Shown piece after piece: positions 1 to 7,929 of a stretch of DNA of 64,000 nucleotides. The DNA comes from Martelella sp. NC20 (GTDB lineage: Bacteria > Pseudomonadota > Alphaproteobacteria > Rhizobiales > Rhizobiaceae), in assembly GCF_013459645.1 (NCBI RefSeq), contig NZ_CP054861.1, positions 1,290,001-1,354,000 of the forward strand. Reading direction: 5' to 3'. Position 1 is the stretch's first letter. Each line of letters opens with the position of its first letter. The position numbers were made by a program, and so were the translations under genes. The notes under the pieces were generated by a model. That model saw only the letters and a program-made list of their open reading frames with translations. It was not told where the DNA came from and did not search any database.

Positions 1-1352
1 GTCCTGAAGGTTTCGGCGAGCGCCTTGTACCACTTGCCGGATTCCTTGATGGTGCGTTCCTGGGTTTCGTAATCCACGTGGATCAGGCCGAAGCGCATGC
101 GATAGCCCTCCGCCCATTCGAAATTGTCCATCAGGCTCCAGGCATAATAGCCCTTGAGCGGGATGCCGCCCGCCACGAGATCGGCGACCTCGGCAATGTG
201 ATCGGAGAGGTAGTCGATGCGCGGCGTGTCGTCGACCACGCCGTCGACCGGGCCCATATTGTAGCACGCGCCGTTTTCGGTGATGTACATCTCCGGCAGG
301 TCATAGCGGTCGTAAAGCTGCCTGACGAGTTTTCCGAGCGAGGGCGCGTTCACCTCCCAGCCGATATCGGTGAAGACGTTGTTGACCGGGGTCGCGTCCT
401 TCACGGCCGGGAAGGCAGCCTCCGGGTTGCCGTCATGGGCGATGCGCATCGGGAAATAATAGTTGAGGCCCCACCAGTCGAGCTTCTGGTTGATGGTCGT
501 GAGATCATCCGCCTCGATTTCCGGCATCCGGTCGCCATAGGCGGCCATGAATGCCTCGGGGTATTCGCCCTTCAGCATCGGATCGAAGAAACAGGCATTG
601 TGGAACTGGAAGGCGCGCTCGGCGGCCGCCATATCCTCGGCGCTGTCGGTCGCGGGCTCGATCGCCTGATGATTGCAGACGATGCCGACCGGCACCTCCG
701 GCGCTTCCTGGCGGCATGCCTCGACGCCGAGGCCATGGGCAAGGTTCAGTGTATGAAGCGCCGCGAGTGCTGCGTCGATCGATTTTTCGCCGGGTGCATG
801 GACGCCGTAGAGATGGCTGAGCCAGACGATGCACCACGGCTCGTTGAAGGTCGCGACCATGTCGAGCCGGTCGCCGAGGCGCTTCATCACGGTCTGGGCG
901 TAGCGCTGGAAGGCGTAGGCCGTCGAGCGCGCGGCCCAGCCGCCGTCGCCGGCAAGCGTCAGCGGCAGGTCCCAGTGATAGAGCGTCGCATTGGTCTTGA
1001 TGCCGCGTTCCTTGCAGCCGTCGATCAGGCGGTCGTAGAAGTCGAGGCCGGCTTCGTTGACCGGTCCGCGGCCATCCGGAATGATACGCGGCCAGGCGAT
1101 CGAGAACCGGTAGGTCTCGACGCCGAGCGCCTTGATCAGGTCGAGGTCCTCATCGAGGCGGTGGTAGTGGTCGCAGGCGATATCGCCGCTGTCGCCGTTG
1201 AAGGTCCGGCCCGGCATGTGGGAAAACGCGTCCCAGATCGACGGCTTGCGGCCATCCTCGCGGGCAGCGCCTTCGATCTGGTACGAGGCGGTTGCGACGC
1301 CGAACATGAAATCGGACGGAAAACGTCCGGCCAGAGCCTTGGGGTCGATCAT
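1..1352 (-). CDS. GH1 family beta-glucosidase (3' end outside window)
   Basis: Retaining glycoside hydrolase family 1 enzyme that removes a terminal beta-linked glucose (or related sugar) from oligosaccharides or aryl glycosides; probably cytoplasmic because there is no signal peptide. About 450 codons are visible, close to the full family length, so only the last few residues and the stop are missing. The N-terminus has the family pattern FMFGVATASYQIEGA. The acid/base glutamate lies in TFNEP near residue 167 and the nucleophile in YITENG near residue 357. The ATG at 1352 is preceded by AAAAGGAT. It is the last gene of a sugar transport and catabolism cluster but is separated by 272 bp holding two LacI-type palindromes, so it probably has its own regulated promoter. 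Substrate is not readable from sequence. Confidence 0.93.
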   Translation of the reverse strand, partial: MIDPKALAGRFPSDFMFGVATASYQIEGAAREDGRKPSIWDAFSHMPGRTFNGDSGDIACDHYHRLDEDLDLIKALGVETYRFSIAWPRIIPDGRGPVNEAGLDFYDRLIDGCKERGIKTNATLYHWDLPLTLAGDGGWAARSTAYAFQRYAQTVMKRLGDRLDMVATFNEPWCIVWLSHLYGVHAPGEKSIDAALAALHTLNLAHGLGVEACRQEAPEVPVGIVCNHQAIEPATDSAEDMAAAERAFQFHNACFFDPMLKGEYPEAFMAAYGDRMPEIEADDLTTINQKLDWWGLNYYFPMRIAHDGNPEAAFPAVKDATPVNNVFTDIGWEVNAPSLGKLVRQLYDRYDLPEMYITENGACYNMGPVDGVVDDTPRIDYLSDHIAEVADLVAGGIPLKGYYAWSLMDNFEWAEGYRMRFGLIHVDYETQERTIKESGKWYKALAETFR

Positions 1353-1498
1353 GCTGGATATCCTTTTGATCCTGACCGGGATGAGGCAATCGCCCCGGCC
1401 ATCCGTCGTGCCGCCGTTTTCGCGGCCTGCGATTCCTGAGCCGCCGGACGCCACCTGAGGACGCGAGCGGCCATGCCAAAGGCGATCTCTAGAAAATC

Positions 1499-1510
1499 CA
1501 AAGCGCTTTG
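1499..1510. promoter_or_regulatory. LacI-type palindrome, upstream of beta-glucosidase
   Basis: CAAAGCGCTTTG is a perfect 12-bp palindrome with the central CG step typical of LacI/GalR-family operators (the AAAGCGCTTT core is a common form). It lies about 150 bp upstream of the glucosidase start, with a second palindrome about 20 bp further upstream. No LacI-family gene lies in the window. Function is inferred. Confidence 0.45.
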
Positions 1511-1530
1511 TACAGAACGGGCACCGGGAA

Positions 1531-1546
1531 TCTGTAACGTTACAGA
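1531..1546. promoter_or_regulatory. LacI-type palindrome TCTGTAACGTTACAGA
   Basis: A perfect 16-bp palindrome with central CG and TGTAAC/GTTACA arms, the general form of LacI/GalR-family operators. It stands in the 272-bp gap (1353-1624) between the dehydrogenase and the beta-glucosidase. The rest of the gap shows no gene. Regulator unknown; it may be encoded beyond the left edge. Confidence 0.5.
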
Positions 1547-1624
1547 ACTTATCCCGCAAACGTTGCCGAATTGCGTCACCAGCGGCCGCATGCGCCCGCC
1601 CGGGCGCATGCGGTTCGTGCCGGA

Positions 1625-2809
1625 TCAGACGTCGGGCTTCACCCAGGCGCCGTCCTTTTTGGCCGATTCGACGCAGGCCTCGATGAAGGCGAGGCCGATC
1701 ACGCCGTCCTCGATCGTCGGATAAACCACGTCGGGCGCGTTACTGCCGTCGCGGAATGCCTTGATCGCGAGCGCGGCTTCCGAATAGATCGTGGCAAAGC
1801 CTTCGAGATAGCCTTCCGGGTGACCGGCGGGGATGCGGGAGACGCGGGTCGCAACCGCCATCGCGCCGGCGCCGTTGCGGGTCAGCATCTGCTTCGGCTT
1901 GCCGAAGGCGGTGAACCACAGGATGTTCGGGTGTTCCTGCACCCATTCGATCCCGCCCTTTGTGCCGCAGATGCGGATCTTCAACCCGTTCTCGAAGCCG
2001 GGGGCCACCTGGCTTGCCCAGATCATGCCCTTGGCCTTCACGCCGTTCTTCTCCTTGAACCGCAGCATGATATGGGCGTTGTCATCGAGCTGTCGGCCCT
2101 CGACGAAGCTGTCGAGATCGGCGGCGAGGCTTTCGACCTCGGCGCCGGAGACGAACAGCGCGAGGTTCAGCGCATGGGTGCCGATATCGCCGATCGCGCC
2201 GCCCGCGCCCGAACGGGCCGGATCGGTGCGCCATTCGGCCTGTTTGGAGCCGGCGCGCTCTGCCGGCTCGGTCAGCCAGTCCTGCGGATATTCCGCGTGG
2301 ATCAGGCGGATATCGCCGAGATCGCCGTTGGCCACCATGGCGCGGGCCTGGCGGATCATCGGATAGCCGGTGTAATTATGGGTGAGGATGAACAGGGCGT
2401 TCGCCTTGTCGGCAACTGCCTTCAGCTTCTTGGCGTCCGCTAGGTTCGAGGTCACCGGCTTGTCGCAGATGACGTGGATGCCCTTTTCAAGGAAGGCCTT
2501 GGCCGGGCCGAAATGCATGTGGTTCGGGGTCACGATCGCGACCGCCTCGATCCCGTCCTCGCGCGCGGCTTCCTTCTCGGCCATCTCCTCGTAGGTGCCG
2601 TAGGTGCGCTCGGGGTCGAGGCCAAGCTCCTTGCCGGAGGCGAGCGCCTTTTCCGGGGTGGAGGACAGCGCGCCGGCGACAAAGGTGTAGTGGTCGTCAA
2701 GCCGCGCCGCCATGCGGTGCACGCCGCCGATAAAGGCGCCCGATCCGCCGCCCACCATGCCGAGCCTGATCCGGCCGGAGTAAATTTCGTCTTTTCCTTC
2801 AATCGCCAT
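1625..2809 (-). CDS. Gfo/Idh/MocA family oxidoreductase
   Basis: NAD(P)-dependent sugar or inositol dehydrogenase, 394 aa. The N-terminal Rossmann fold shows GMVGGGSGAFIGGVH near residue 20, and the family's (E)KP motif appears as ICDKPVTSN. The C-terminal half is the usual Gfo/Idh substrate-binding alpha/beta domain. The start at 2809 (MAIEGKDE) has AGGAG about 9 bases upstream; an upstream in-frame methionine has no such site. It lies in the same direction as, and downstream of, a TIM-barrel isomerase and a sugar ABC transporter, which suggests oxidation of an imported sugar or sugar derivative. The 165-bp gap to the isomerase contains a palindromic repeat. Exact substrate unknown. Confidence 0.9.
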   Translation of the reverse strand: MAIEGKDEIYSGRIRLGMVGGGSGAFIGGVHRMAARLDDHYTFVAGALSSTPEKALASGKELGLDPERTYGTYEEMAEKEAAREDGIEAVAIVTPNHMHFGPAKAFLEKGIHVICDKPVTSNLADAKKLKAVADKANALFILTHNYTGYPMIRQARAMVANGDLGDIRLIHAEYPQDWLTEPAERAGSKQAEWRTDPARSGAGGAIGDIGTHALNLALFVSGAEVESLAADLDSFVEGRQLDDNAHIMLRFKEKNGVKAKGMIWASQVAPGFENGLKIRICGTKGGIEWVQEHPNILWFTAFGKPKQMLTRNGAGAMAVATRVSRIPAGHPEGYLEGFATIYSEAALAIKAFRDGSNAPDVVYPTIEDGVIGLAFIEACVESAKKDGAWVKPDV

Positions 2810-2843
2810 GTCGTGTTCTCCTGAATGTTTTTCGAGGGCCCTG

Positions 2844-2968
2844 ACCCTCATCCGGCTGCCGCCACCTTCTCCCCCTTGGGGAGAAGGGACCGTGTGGCTA
2901 TTGCAGTGCCTCTCAACCCGATCAGCCTGCCCCCTCGCCCCGCAGGGGAGAGGGTTGGGGTGAGGGGG
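2844..2968. repeat. Rhizobial palindromic intergenic repeat
   Basis: Non-coding repeat bounded by inverted CCCTCA (2845-2850) and TGAGGG (2961-2966), with internal inverted pairs CTCCCC...GGGGAG on both sides. The general pattern resembles the dispersed palindromic elements of Rhizobiales genomes; a related element lies at 21751-21950. It sits inside the sugar operon between isomerase and dehydrogenase genes. Family assignment is from recall. Confidence 0.6.
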
Positions 2969-2974
2969 GAGGCC

Positions 2975-4027
2975 CTAAAGCCCCAGCATCCGTTTGTTGG
3001 CAGCCTCGTCCGTGCCGCCGCCGGCGAAGTCGTCGAAGGCCTTTTCGGTGACGCGAATGATGTGGTGCCTGACGAATTCAGAGCCTTCGCGGGCGCCGTC
3101 TTCCGGGTGTTTCAGGCAGCATTCCCACTCGACCACGGCCCAGCCGTCGAAATCATTGGCGGCCATCTTCGAGAAGATCGCACCGAAATCGACCTGTCCG
3201 TCGCCGAGCGAGCGGAACCGGCCGGCGCGGTCGACCCAGCCCTGGTAGCCGCCATAGACGCCCTGACGGCCGGTCGGATTGAATTCCGCGTCCTTGACGT
3301 GGAACATCTTGATCCGGTCCTTGTAGATGTCGATGTTGTCGAGATAGTCGAGGCACTGCAGCACATAATGCGACGGGTCGTAGAGCATGTTGGCGCGGGG
3401 GTGGTTGTTGACGTGTTCGAGGAACATCTCGAAGGTCGCGCCGTCATGCAGGTCCTCGCCCGGATGGATCTCGTAGCAGATGTCGACGCCGTTCTCGTCG
3501 GCATGGTCCAGGATCGGCATCCAGCGCTTGGCAAGCTCTGCGAATGCGGTCTCGACAAGGCCGGCCGGGCGCTGCGGCCACGGGTAGAGGAACGGCCAGG
3601 CGAGCGCGCCCGAGAAGGTGGCATGGGCGTTGATGCCGAGGTTCTTCGAGGCCGAGATCGCCATCTTCACCTGGTTGACGGCCCATTCCTGCCGGGCTTT
3701 CGGATTGCCGCGCACTTCCGGCGCCGCAAAGCCGTCAAAGGCCTCGTCATAGGCCGGGTGGACGGCGACGAGCTGGCCCTGGAGATGGGTCGAAAGCTCG
3801 GTCACCTCGACGCCGTTCTCGCGCGCCTTGCCTGCGAAATCGTCGCAGTAATCCTTCGATCCGGCGGCCTTCTTCAGGTCGATCAGCTGGCCGGCCCATG
3901 TCGGCACCTGCACGCCCTCATAGCCGCAATCGGCCGCCCATTTGGTGATCGCATCCCAGCTGTTGAACGGCGCTTCGTCGCCCGCGAACTGACCGAGAAA
4001 AATGGCCGGTCCCTTGATCGTCTTCAT
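2975..4027 (-). CDS. Sugar phosphate isomerase/epimerase family protein (TIM barrel)
   Basis: 350-aa protein of the xylose-isomerase-like TIM-barrel family (AP endonuclease family 2 fold), usually metal-dependent sugar isomerases or epimerases. Visible family patterns are the early barrel strand YEGVQVPTW, CYEIHPGEDLHDG with candidate metal ligands Glu and His, YDPSHYVLQ, MFHVKDAEF and the terminal VVEWE. The next gene downstream is a Gfo/Idh dehydrogenase, a frequent pairing in rhizobial sugar and polyol catabolism. GGAGGAAAC upstream of 4027 is a good ribosome site. The substrate cannot be told from the sequence. Confidence 0.88.
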   Translation of the reverse strand: MKTIKGPAIFLGQFAGDEAPFNSWDAITKWAADCGYEGVQVPTWAGQLIDLKKAAGSKDYCDDFAGKARENGVEVTELSTHLQGQLVAVHPAYDEAFDGFAAPEVRGNPKARQEWAVNQVKMAISASKNLGINAHATFSGALAWPFLYPWPQRPAGLVETAFAELAKRWMPILDHADENGVDICYEIHPGEDLHDGATFEMFLEHVNNHPRANMLYDPSHYVLQCLDYLDNIDIYKDRIKMFHVKDAEFNPTGRQGVYGGYQGWVDRAGRFRSLGDGQVDFGAIFSKMAANDFDGWAVVEWECCLKHPEDGAREGSEFVRHHIIRVTEKAFDDFAGGGTDEAANKRMLGL

Positions 4028-4083
4028 GATGTTTCCTCCGTTCTCAGAGATTGCGTCTTGTTGGTGGGTTCCACCTTGAGGTT

Positions 4084-4129
4084 CCGGCGAAACGGCCCTG
4101 CGGGGGTGCAGGGCCGAACGCTTCGCCGG
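4084..4129 (-). other. Intercistronic hairpin after the binding-protein gene
   Basis: CCGGCGAA (4084-4091) pairs with TTCGCCGG (4122-4129), and GGCCCTGC (4094-4101) with GCAGGGCC (4108-4115), forming a long GC-rich stem without a U tract. It lies between the stop of the periplasmic binding-protein gene and the isomerase gene. Such hairpins commonly protect the binding-protein mRNA and lower expression downstream; that role is inferred. Confidence 0.55.
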
Positions 4130-4170
4130 CGCATTCTGTCGAGCCGCCTCGTGTGTGGCGGCTTACCGGA

Positions 4171-5115
4171 TCAATACGGCGAATCCGGGAAGTAGTAGTT
4201 CTCGGCATTGTCCGGCGTCACCAGCGTGGCGTCGAGAATGTAGCTGCCGGCCACCGGCACCTGATCCATCAGGCCCGCGACCGTCAGCTCCATGGCCGTG
4301 CCGATCATCGCCGGCGGATAGAGCACGTCGACGGGGATCATGCTGTCGCCGTCCATGACCTTCTTGATCATGTCCTTCGAACCGGCCCCGCCGATGACAT
4401 ACTGGACATCGTCGCGACCGGACTGTTCGATCGCCTGCAACACGCCGACGACCATATCGTCGTCCTGCGCCCAGACAACATCGATCTTCGGATATTTGGT
4501 CAGGTAGTCCTGCATCACGCGGAAGGCGTCGTCGCGGTTCCAGTTGCCGAACTGCTTTTCGAGAACCTTGACATTGGAGCCTTCGAGCGCGGCGTCGAAG
4601 CCGTCCTGGCGCTGCTGGTCGATCGGGATCGGCAGGCCACGGATGACGACGACTTCGGCGTCCGGCGTGGTGTCGACGATGTACTCGCCAGCGACCGCGC
4701 CGAGCGCCGGGTTGTTGCCGGCCACGTAGAGATCACGCACGGAATTGTCGTTGTTCGACGGCGCGCGGTCGACCAGCGTGATGAAGGCGCCCTGGTTCTT
4801 GACCTGCATGATGGCGTTGACCAGCGGATCCGGGTCGGTCGGCAGGATCACCAGCGCGTCGATGCCCTGCACGGCGAGATCCTGCACGGCATTCGCCTGG
4901 CTTGCCGGATCGGGTGAGGTTTTGACGATGACGTTGAGGTCGTCGTACTCGCTCATCAGTTCCTCGGCCACGCGCTGGGCGTGGTAGACGATGCCGGCGG
5001 TCCAGCCGTGGTCGGCGGCCGGGATGGATACGCCGACGGTCAGAGCCTGCGCCTGAGTGACGCCGACAAGCGAGGTCGCCGCCAGCAGGGTTGCCCCCAA
5101 TACCATATGTTTCAT
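4171..5115 (-). CDS. Sugar ABC transporter, periplasmic substrate-binding protein
   Basis: 314-aa ribose/galactose-type (PBP1) periplasmic binding protein. It has a signal peptide (MKHMVLGATLLAATSL, cleavage after the AQA near residue 24) and mature-domain patterns of the family: VGVSIPAADHGWTAG, DALVILPTDPDP, TLVDRAPSNND, GRDDVQYVIGGAGSK. The start at 5115 has GGGAGGAG seven bases upstream. It captures the sugar for the permease and ATPase encoded immediately upstream in the same operon. A strong hairpin follows the gene. Ligand unknown; the downstream beta-glucosidase and dehydrogenase suggest a sugar, polyol or glycoside product. Confidence 0.92.
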   Translation of the reverse strand: MKHMVLGATLLAATSLVGVTQAQALTVGVSIPAADHGWTAGIVYHAQRVAEELMSEYDDLNVIVKTSPDPASQANAVQDLAVQGIDALVILPTDPDPLVNAIMQVKNQGAFITLVDRAPSNNDNSVRDLYVAGNNPALGAVAGEYIVDTTPDAEVVVIRGLPIPIDQQRQDGFDAALEGSNVKVLEKQFGNWNRDDAFRVMQDYLTKYPKIDVVWAQDDDMVVGVLQAIEQSGRDDVQYVIGGAGSKDMIKKVMDGDSMIPVDVLYPPAMIGTAMELTVAGLMDQVPVAGSYILDATLVTPDNAENYYFPDSPY

Positions 5116-5188
5116 GTTCACTCCTCCCAAGTGGCGGACCGGTTCAGGCCGGGTGATCCCCGGGGCTGCGGGCGGTCCGTGAAACCCG

Positions 5189-6190
5189 CTAACCTTGTTG
5201 CCTGCGGAACAGCGAGCGCTGCACCAGCATGGCGATGATGATGATCGTGCCCTGGATGGCGGCGATCAGGTATTCGGAAATGAAGTTCGACAGCAGCATG
5301 ATGTTGCCGACGATCTCCAGAATGAAAGCGCCGCAGATCGTGCCCCAGATGCGGCCGACGCCGCCCCGAAGCGCGGTGCCGCCGACGACAACGGCGGTGA
5401 TCGCCTGCAGTTCCCACAATATGCCTGTGGTCGCCGATGTCGAGCCGAGACGCGGCACGTAGAACAGCACGGCGACTGCCACGCAGAGCCCCTGGATCAG
5501 ATAGGTGATGATCCGGACATTGCGCACCGAGATGCCGGAATAGCGCGCCACTTCCTCATTGGAGCCGACGGCGGTGACATGCCGGCCGAAGCGGGTGCGG
5601 TAGAGCACGAAGGCACCGATCAGCGCGGTCACGATGATCGCGATCACGGGAACCGGTATGCCGAGCACCGTGCCGAAATAGGCAGGGCGATAGGCCGACT
5701 GCACGTCGAAATCCTTCAGCGTGATCGCGCCGCCCTGCGACAGCCATGTCGTCAGCCCCCGGAATATCCCCATCGTGCCGAGCGTGACGATGAACGGCTC
5801 GATCCGCCCGACCGTGGTGATCACCCCGTTTAAAAGCCCGCAGGCCATGCCGATCAGGATCGCAAGCGCCATCGCGGTCGCGATCAGCAGATACGGATTG
5901 GCAATCACCGCCGTATTGATGAACATGATCATCAGGCTGGCGACGAAGGCCACCATCGCGCCCACCGAAAGATCGAGCCCGCCGGCCGAGATCACGAAGG
6001 TCGCGCCGACGGCGATGATCGCGATGAAGGCCGAGCGGGTCGCGACGTTCATCAGATTGGTGACCGTCAGGAAGTTCGGGTTCGAGAAGGTGCCCAGCAC
6101 CAGAAGCAGCGCCAGCGCCAGGAAAGGCGCCATGATCCTCAGGTCCACGCGGCTCATGAGGCCCGCTTTCGTGTCGTCACCGCCACTCAT
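5189..6190 (-). CDS. Sugar ABC transporter permease (RbsC-like)
   Basis: 333-aa inner-membrane permease of the branched-chain/ribose family, with about nine to ten hydrophobic segments starting at APFLALALLLVLGTF. The family motif GGLDLSVGAMVAFVASLM lies near residue 70, and GTALRGGVGRIWGTICGA matches the conserved loop that contacts the ATPase. The ATG overlaps the TGA of the ATPase gene (ATGA at 6187-6190), showing translational coupling. It acts with the adjacent ATPase and binding protein in sugar import. Confidence 0.93.
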   Translation of the reverse strand: MSGGDDTKAGLMSRVDLRIMAPFLALALLLVLGTFSNPNFLTVTNLMNVATRSAFIAIIAVGATFVISAGGLDLSVGAMVAFVASLMIMFINTAVIANPYLLIATAMALAILIGMACGLLNGVITTVGRIEPFIVTLGTMGIFRGLTTWLSQGGAITLKDFDVQSAYRPAYFGTVLGIPVPVIAIIVTALIGAFVLYRTRFGRHVTAVGSNEEVARYSGISVRNVRIITYLIQGLCVAVAVLFYVPRLGSTSATTGILWELQAITAVVVGGTALRGGVGRIWGTICGAFILEIVGNIMLLSNFISEYLIAAIQGTIIIIAMLVQRSLFRRQQG

Positions 6191-7710
6191 GATGCCATGT
6201 CCTCGATGGAGACGCCGGTTGCCAGCACCACGATCTCGTTCTCGTTCATATGCTCTCCCGTAACCTCGCCTGCGATTTCGCCCGAACGCATCACCACGAT
6301 CCGGTCGCAAAGGCCGATGAGCTCCGGCATTTCCGAGGATACGACGATGATCGAGTGTCCCTTGCGGGCCAGTGCGGCGATGAATTTGTAGATCTGTTCC
6401 TTGTTGCCGATGTCGATGCCGCGCGTCGGCTCGTCGATGATCACGATCTCGGGGTCGAGCAGCATCATCTTGGCCAGCAGCAGCTTCTGCTGGTTGCCGC
6501 CGGACAGTTCGCCGGCGGCGAGTTCCTTCGATCCGGTGCGGATGTCGAATTCGCGGATCGCATCGTCAAGCGCCTTGTCCTCGGCCTTGCGGTCGACCTG
6601 CAGGTGTTTCGTGAAACGGTTGAGGGCCGAAAGCGTCAGGTTGGTGCGAAGGTCCTTGGTCAGCAGCAGGCCCTTGCCCTTGCGGTCCTCGGAAAGATAG
6701 ACGATGCCGGCCTGAAGGGCTGCGATCGGGGCGCTGAAATGCGCCTTCTTGCCGTTCAGCCGCACCGCGCCCTTGCCCGGACGGAGGCCCAGCAGACCTT
6801 CCATCAGTTCCGTGCGCCCGGCGCCGATCAGGCCGGCAAAACCGAGGATCTCGCCCTTCCTCAGGGTGAACGAACAGCGTTCCGCATAGCCCGGCACGGA
6901 AAAGTCCTCGACCTCCAGCACGGGCTCGCCGCCCGCGTCATGGACACGGTCGGGATAGAGCTTGGAGACATCGCGGCCGACCATCAGCCTTGCCATGTCG
7001 GCGGGCTGAAGCGTAGCGGCATCGCGGCTTGCGACCAGATGGCCGTCGCGCAGCACGGTCACGGTGTCGGCGATCGCCTTCACCTCGTTGAGGCGGTGGG
7101 AAATGAACAGCACCGCCACGCCGCGGTCGCGGATATCGCGGATGACCTTCAGCAGCGCTTCGGTCTCGAACGGCGTCAGCGAGGCGGTCGGCTCGTCGAA
7201 GATCACCACCCGGTGCGGGGTGAGCAGCACGCGGGCGATCTGCACGAGCTGGCGCTTGGCGATCGAAAGCCGCGACACGAGGGTATCGGGGGCGATATCG
7301 GTGCCGAGTTCGGTGAGCGCCTTGTGGGCTTCAGCGTTCATCACGCGGTCGTTGACGGCAAGGCCACGCCGGATTTCACGGCCGAGGAAGATGTTCTGCG
7401 CGACGGTGAGATCGGGAGCAAGCAGGATTTCTTGATGCACCAGCACGATGCCGGCGGCTTCCGCCTGCACGGGATTATCAAAGGCGACCACCGCGTCGTC
7501 CACCTTCAGCGTACCGGCCGACGGCTTCAGATTGCCGGCCAAAAGCCGCATCAGGGTGGATTTGCCTGCGCCGTTTTCCCCGATGACAGCGTGAATTTCG
7601 CCGGCGCGAACGGAAAGGTCGATGCCGTGCAGCACCTCGATCGGGCCGAAGGATTTCCTCAGGCCCTCGGTTTGCAGTATCGGGGCGCTCCCACCGGCTT
7701 CCTGTATCAT
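6187..7710 (-). CDS. Sugar ABC transporter ATP-binding protein (duplicated ABC domains)
   Basis: 507-aa RbsA/MglA/XylG-type ATPase with two ABC domains. The first has Walker A GENGAGKST (near residue 48) and Walker B VVIFDEPTASL. The second has the degenerate Walker A GLIGAGRTEL near residue 295, normal for this class, then LSGGNQQKLLLAKMM and IVIIDEPTRGID. GGGGAGGAGC lies just before the ATG at 7710. First gene of the operon ATPase-permease-binding protein-isomerase-dehydrogenase. The 219 bp upstream (7711-7929) carry no gene and presumably hold the operon promoter; an imperfect palindrome at 7865-7880 is only a weak operator candidate. Confidence 0.94.
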   Translation of the reverse strand: MIQEAGGSAPILQTEGLRKSFGPIEVLHGIDLSVRAGEIHAVIGENGAGKSTLMRLLAGNLKPSAGTLKVDDAVVAFDNPVQAEAAGIVLVHQEILLAPDLTVAQNIFLGREIRRGLAVNDRVMNAEAHKALTELGTDIAPDTLVSRLSIAKRQLVQIARVLLTPHRVVIFDEPTASLTPFETEALLKVIRDIRDRGVAVLFISHRLNEVKAIADTVTVLRDGHLVASRDAATLQPADMARLMVGRDVSKLYPDRVHDAGGEPVLEVEDFSVPGYAERCSFTLRKGEILGFAGLIGAGRTELMEGLLGLRPGKGAVRLNGKKAHFSAPIAALQAGIVYLSEDRKGKGLLLTKDLRTNLTLSALNRFTKHLQVDRKAEDKALDDAIREFDIRTGSKELAAGELSGGNQQKLLLAKMMLLDPEIVIIDEPTRGIDIGNKEQIYKFIAALARKGHSIIVVSSEMPELIGLCDRIVVMRSGEIAGEVTGEHMNENEIVVLATGVSIEDMAS

Positions 7711-7929
7711 GCTCCTCCCCAGGCGCTGTTGCCGAAGCGCTCTTTCCCTTCCGGCGGTTCCGCCGGGGGCTCCTTCGCGCCGCACTCCCGGGCGGCGGCT
7801 GACAGGCGTTGCATCGCCGCTGCGACGAAATCTTGCCCGATAACCGAGAGCCTAGCGGGAAAGCTGATGTACGTAAAGCATTTTTCCCGCGCCCAATCCC
7901 CTCGCGACCCGCTCCCGGAGCGTGGCGGT

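Noticed and set aside
7865..7880. TGATGTACGTAAAGCA as an operator of the sugar operon
   Set aside because: Arms match at only five of seven positions and it is unlike the two palindromes before the glucosidase.
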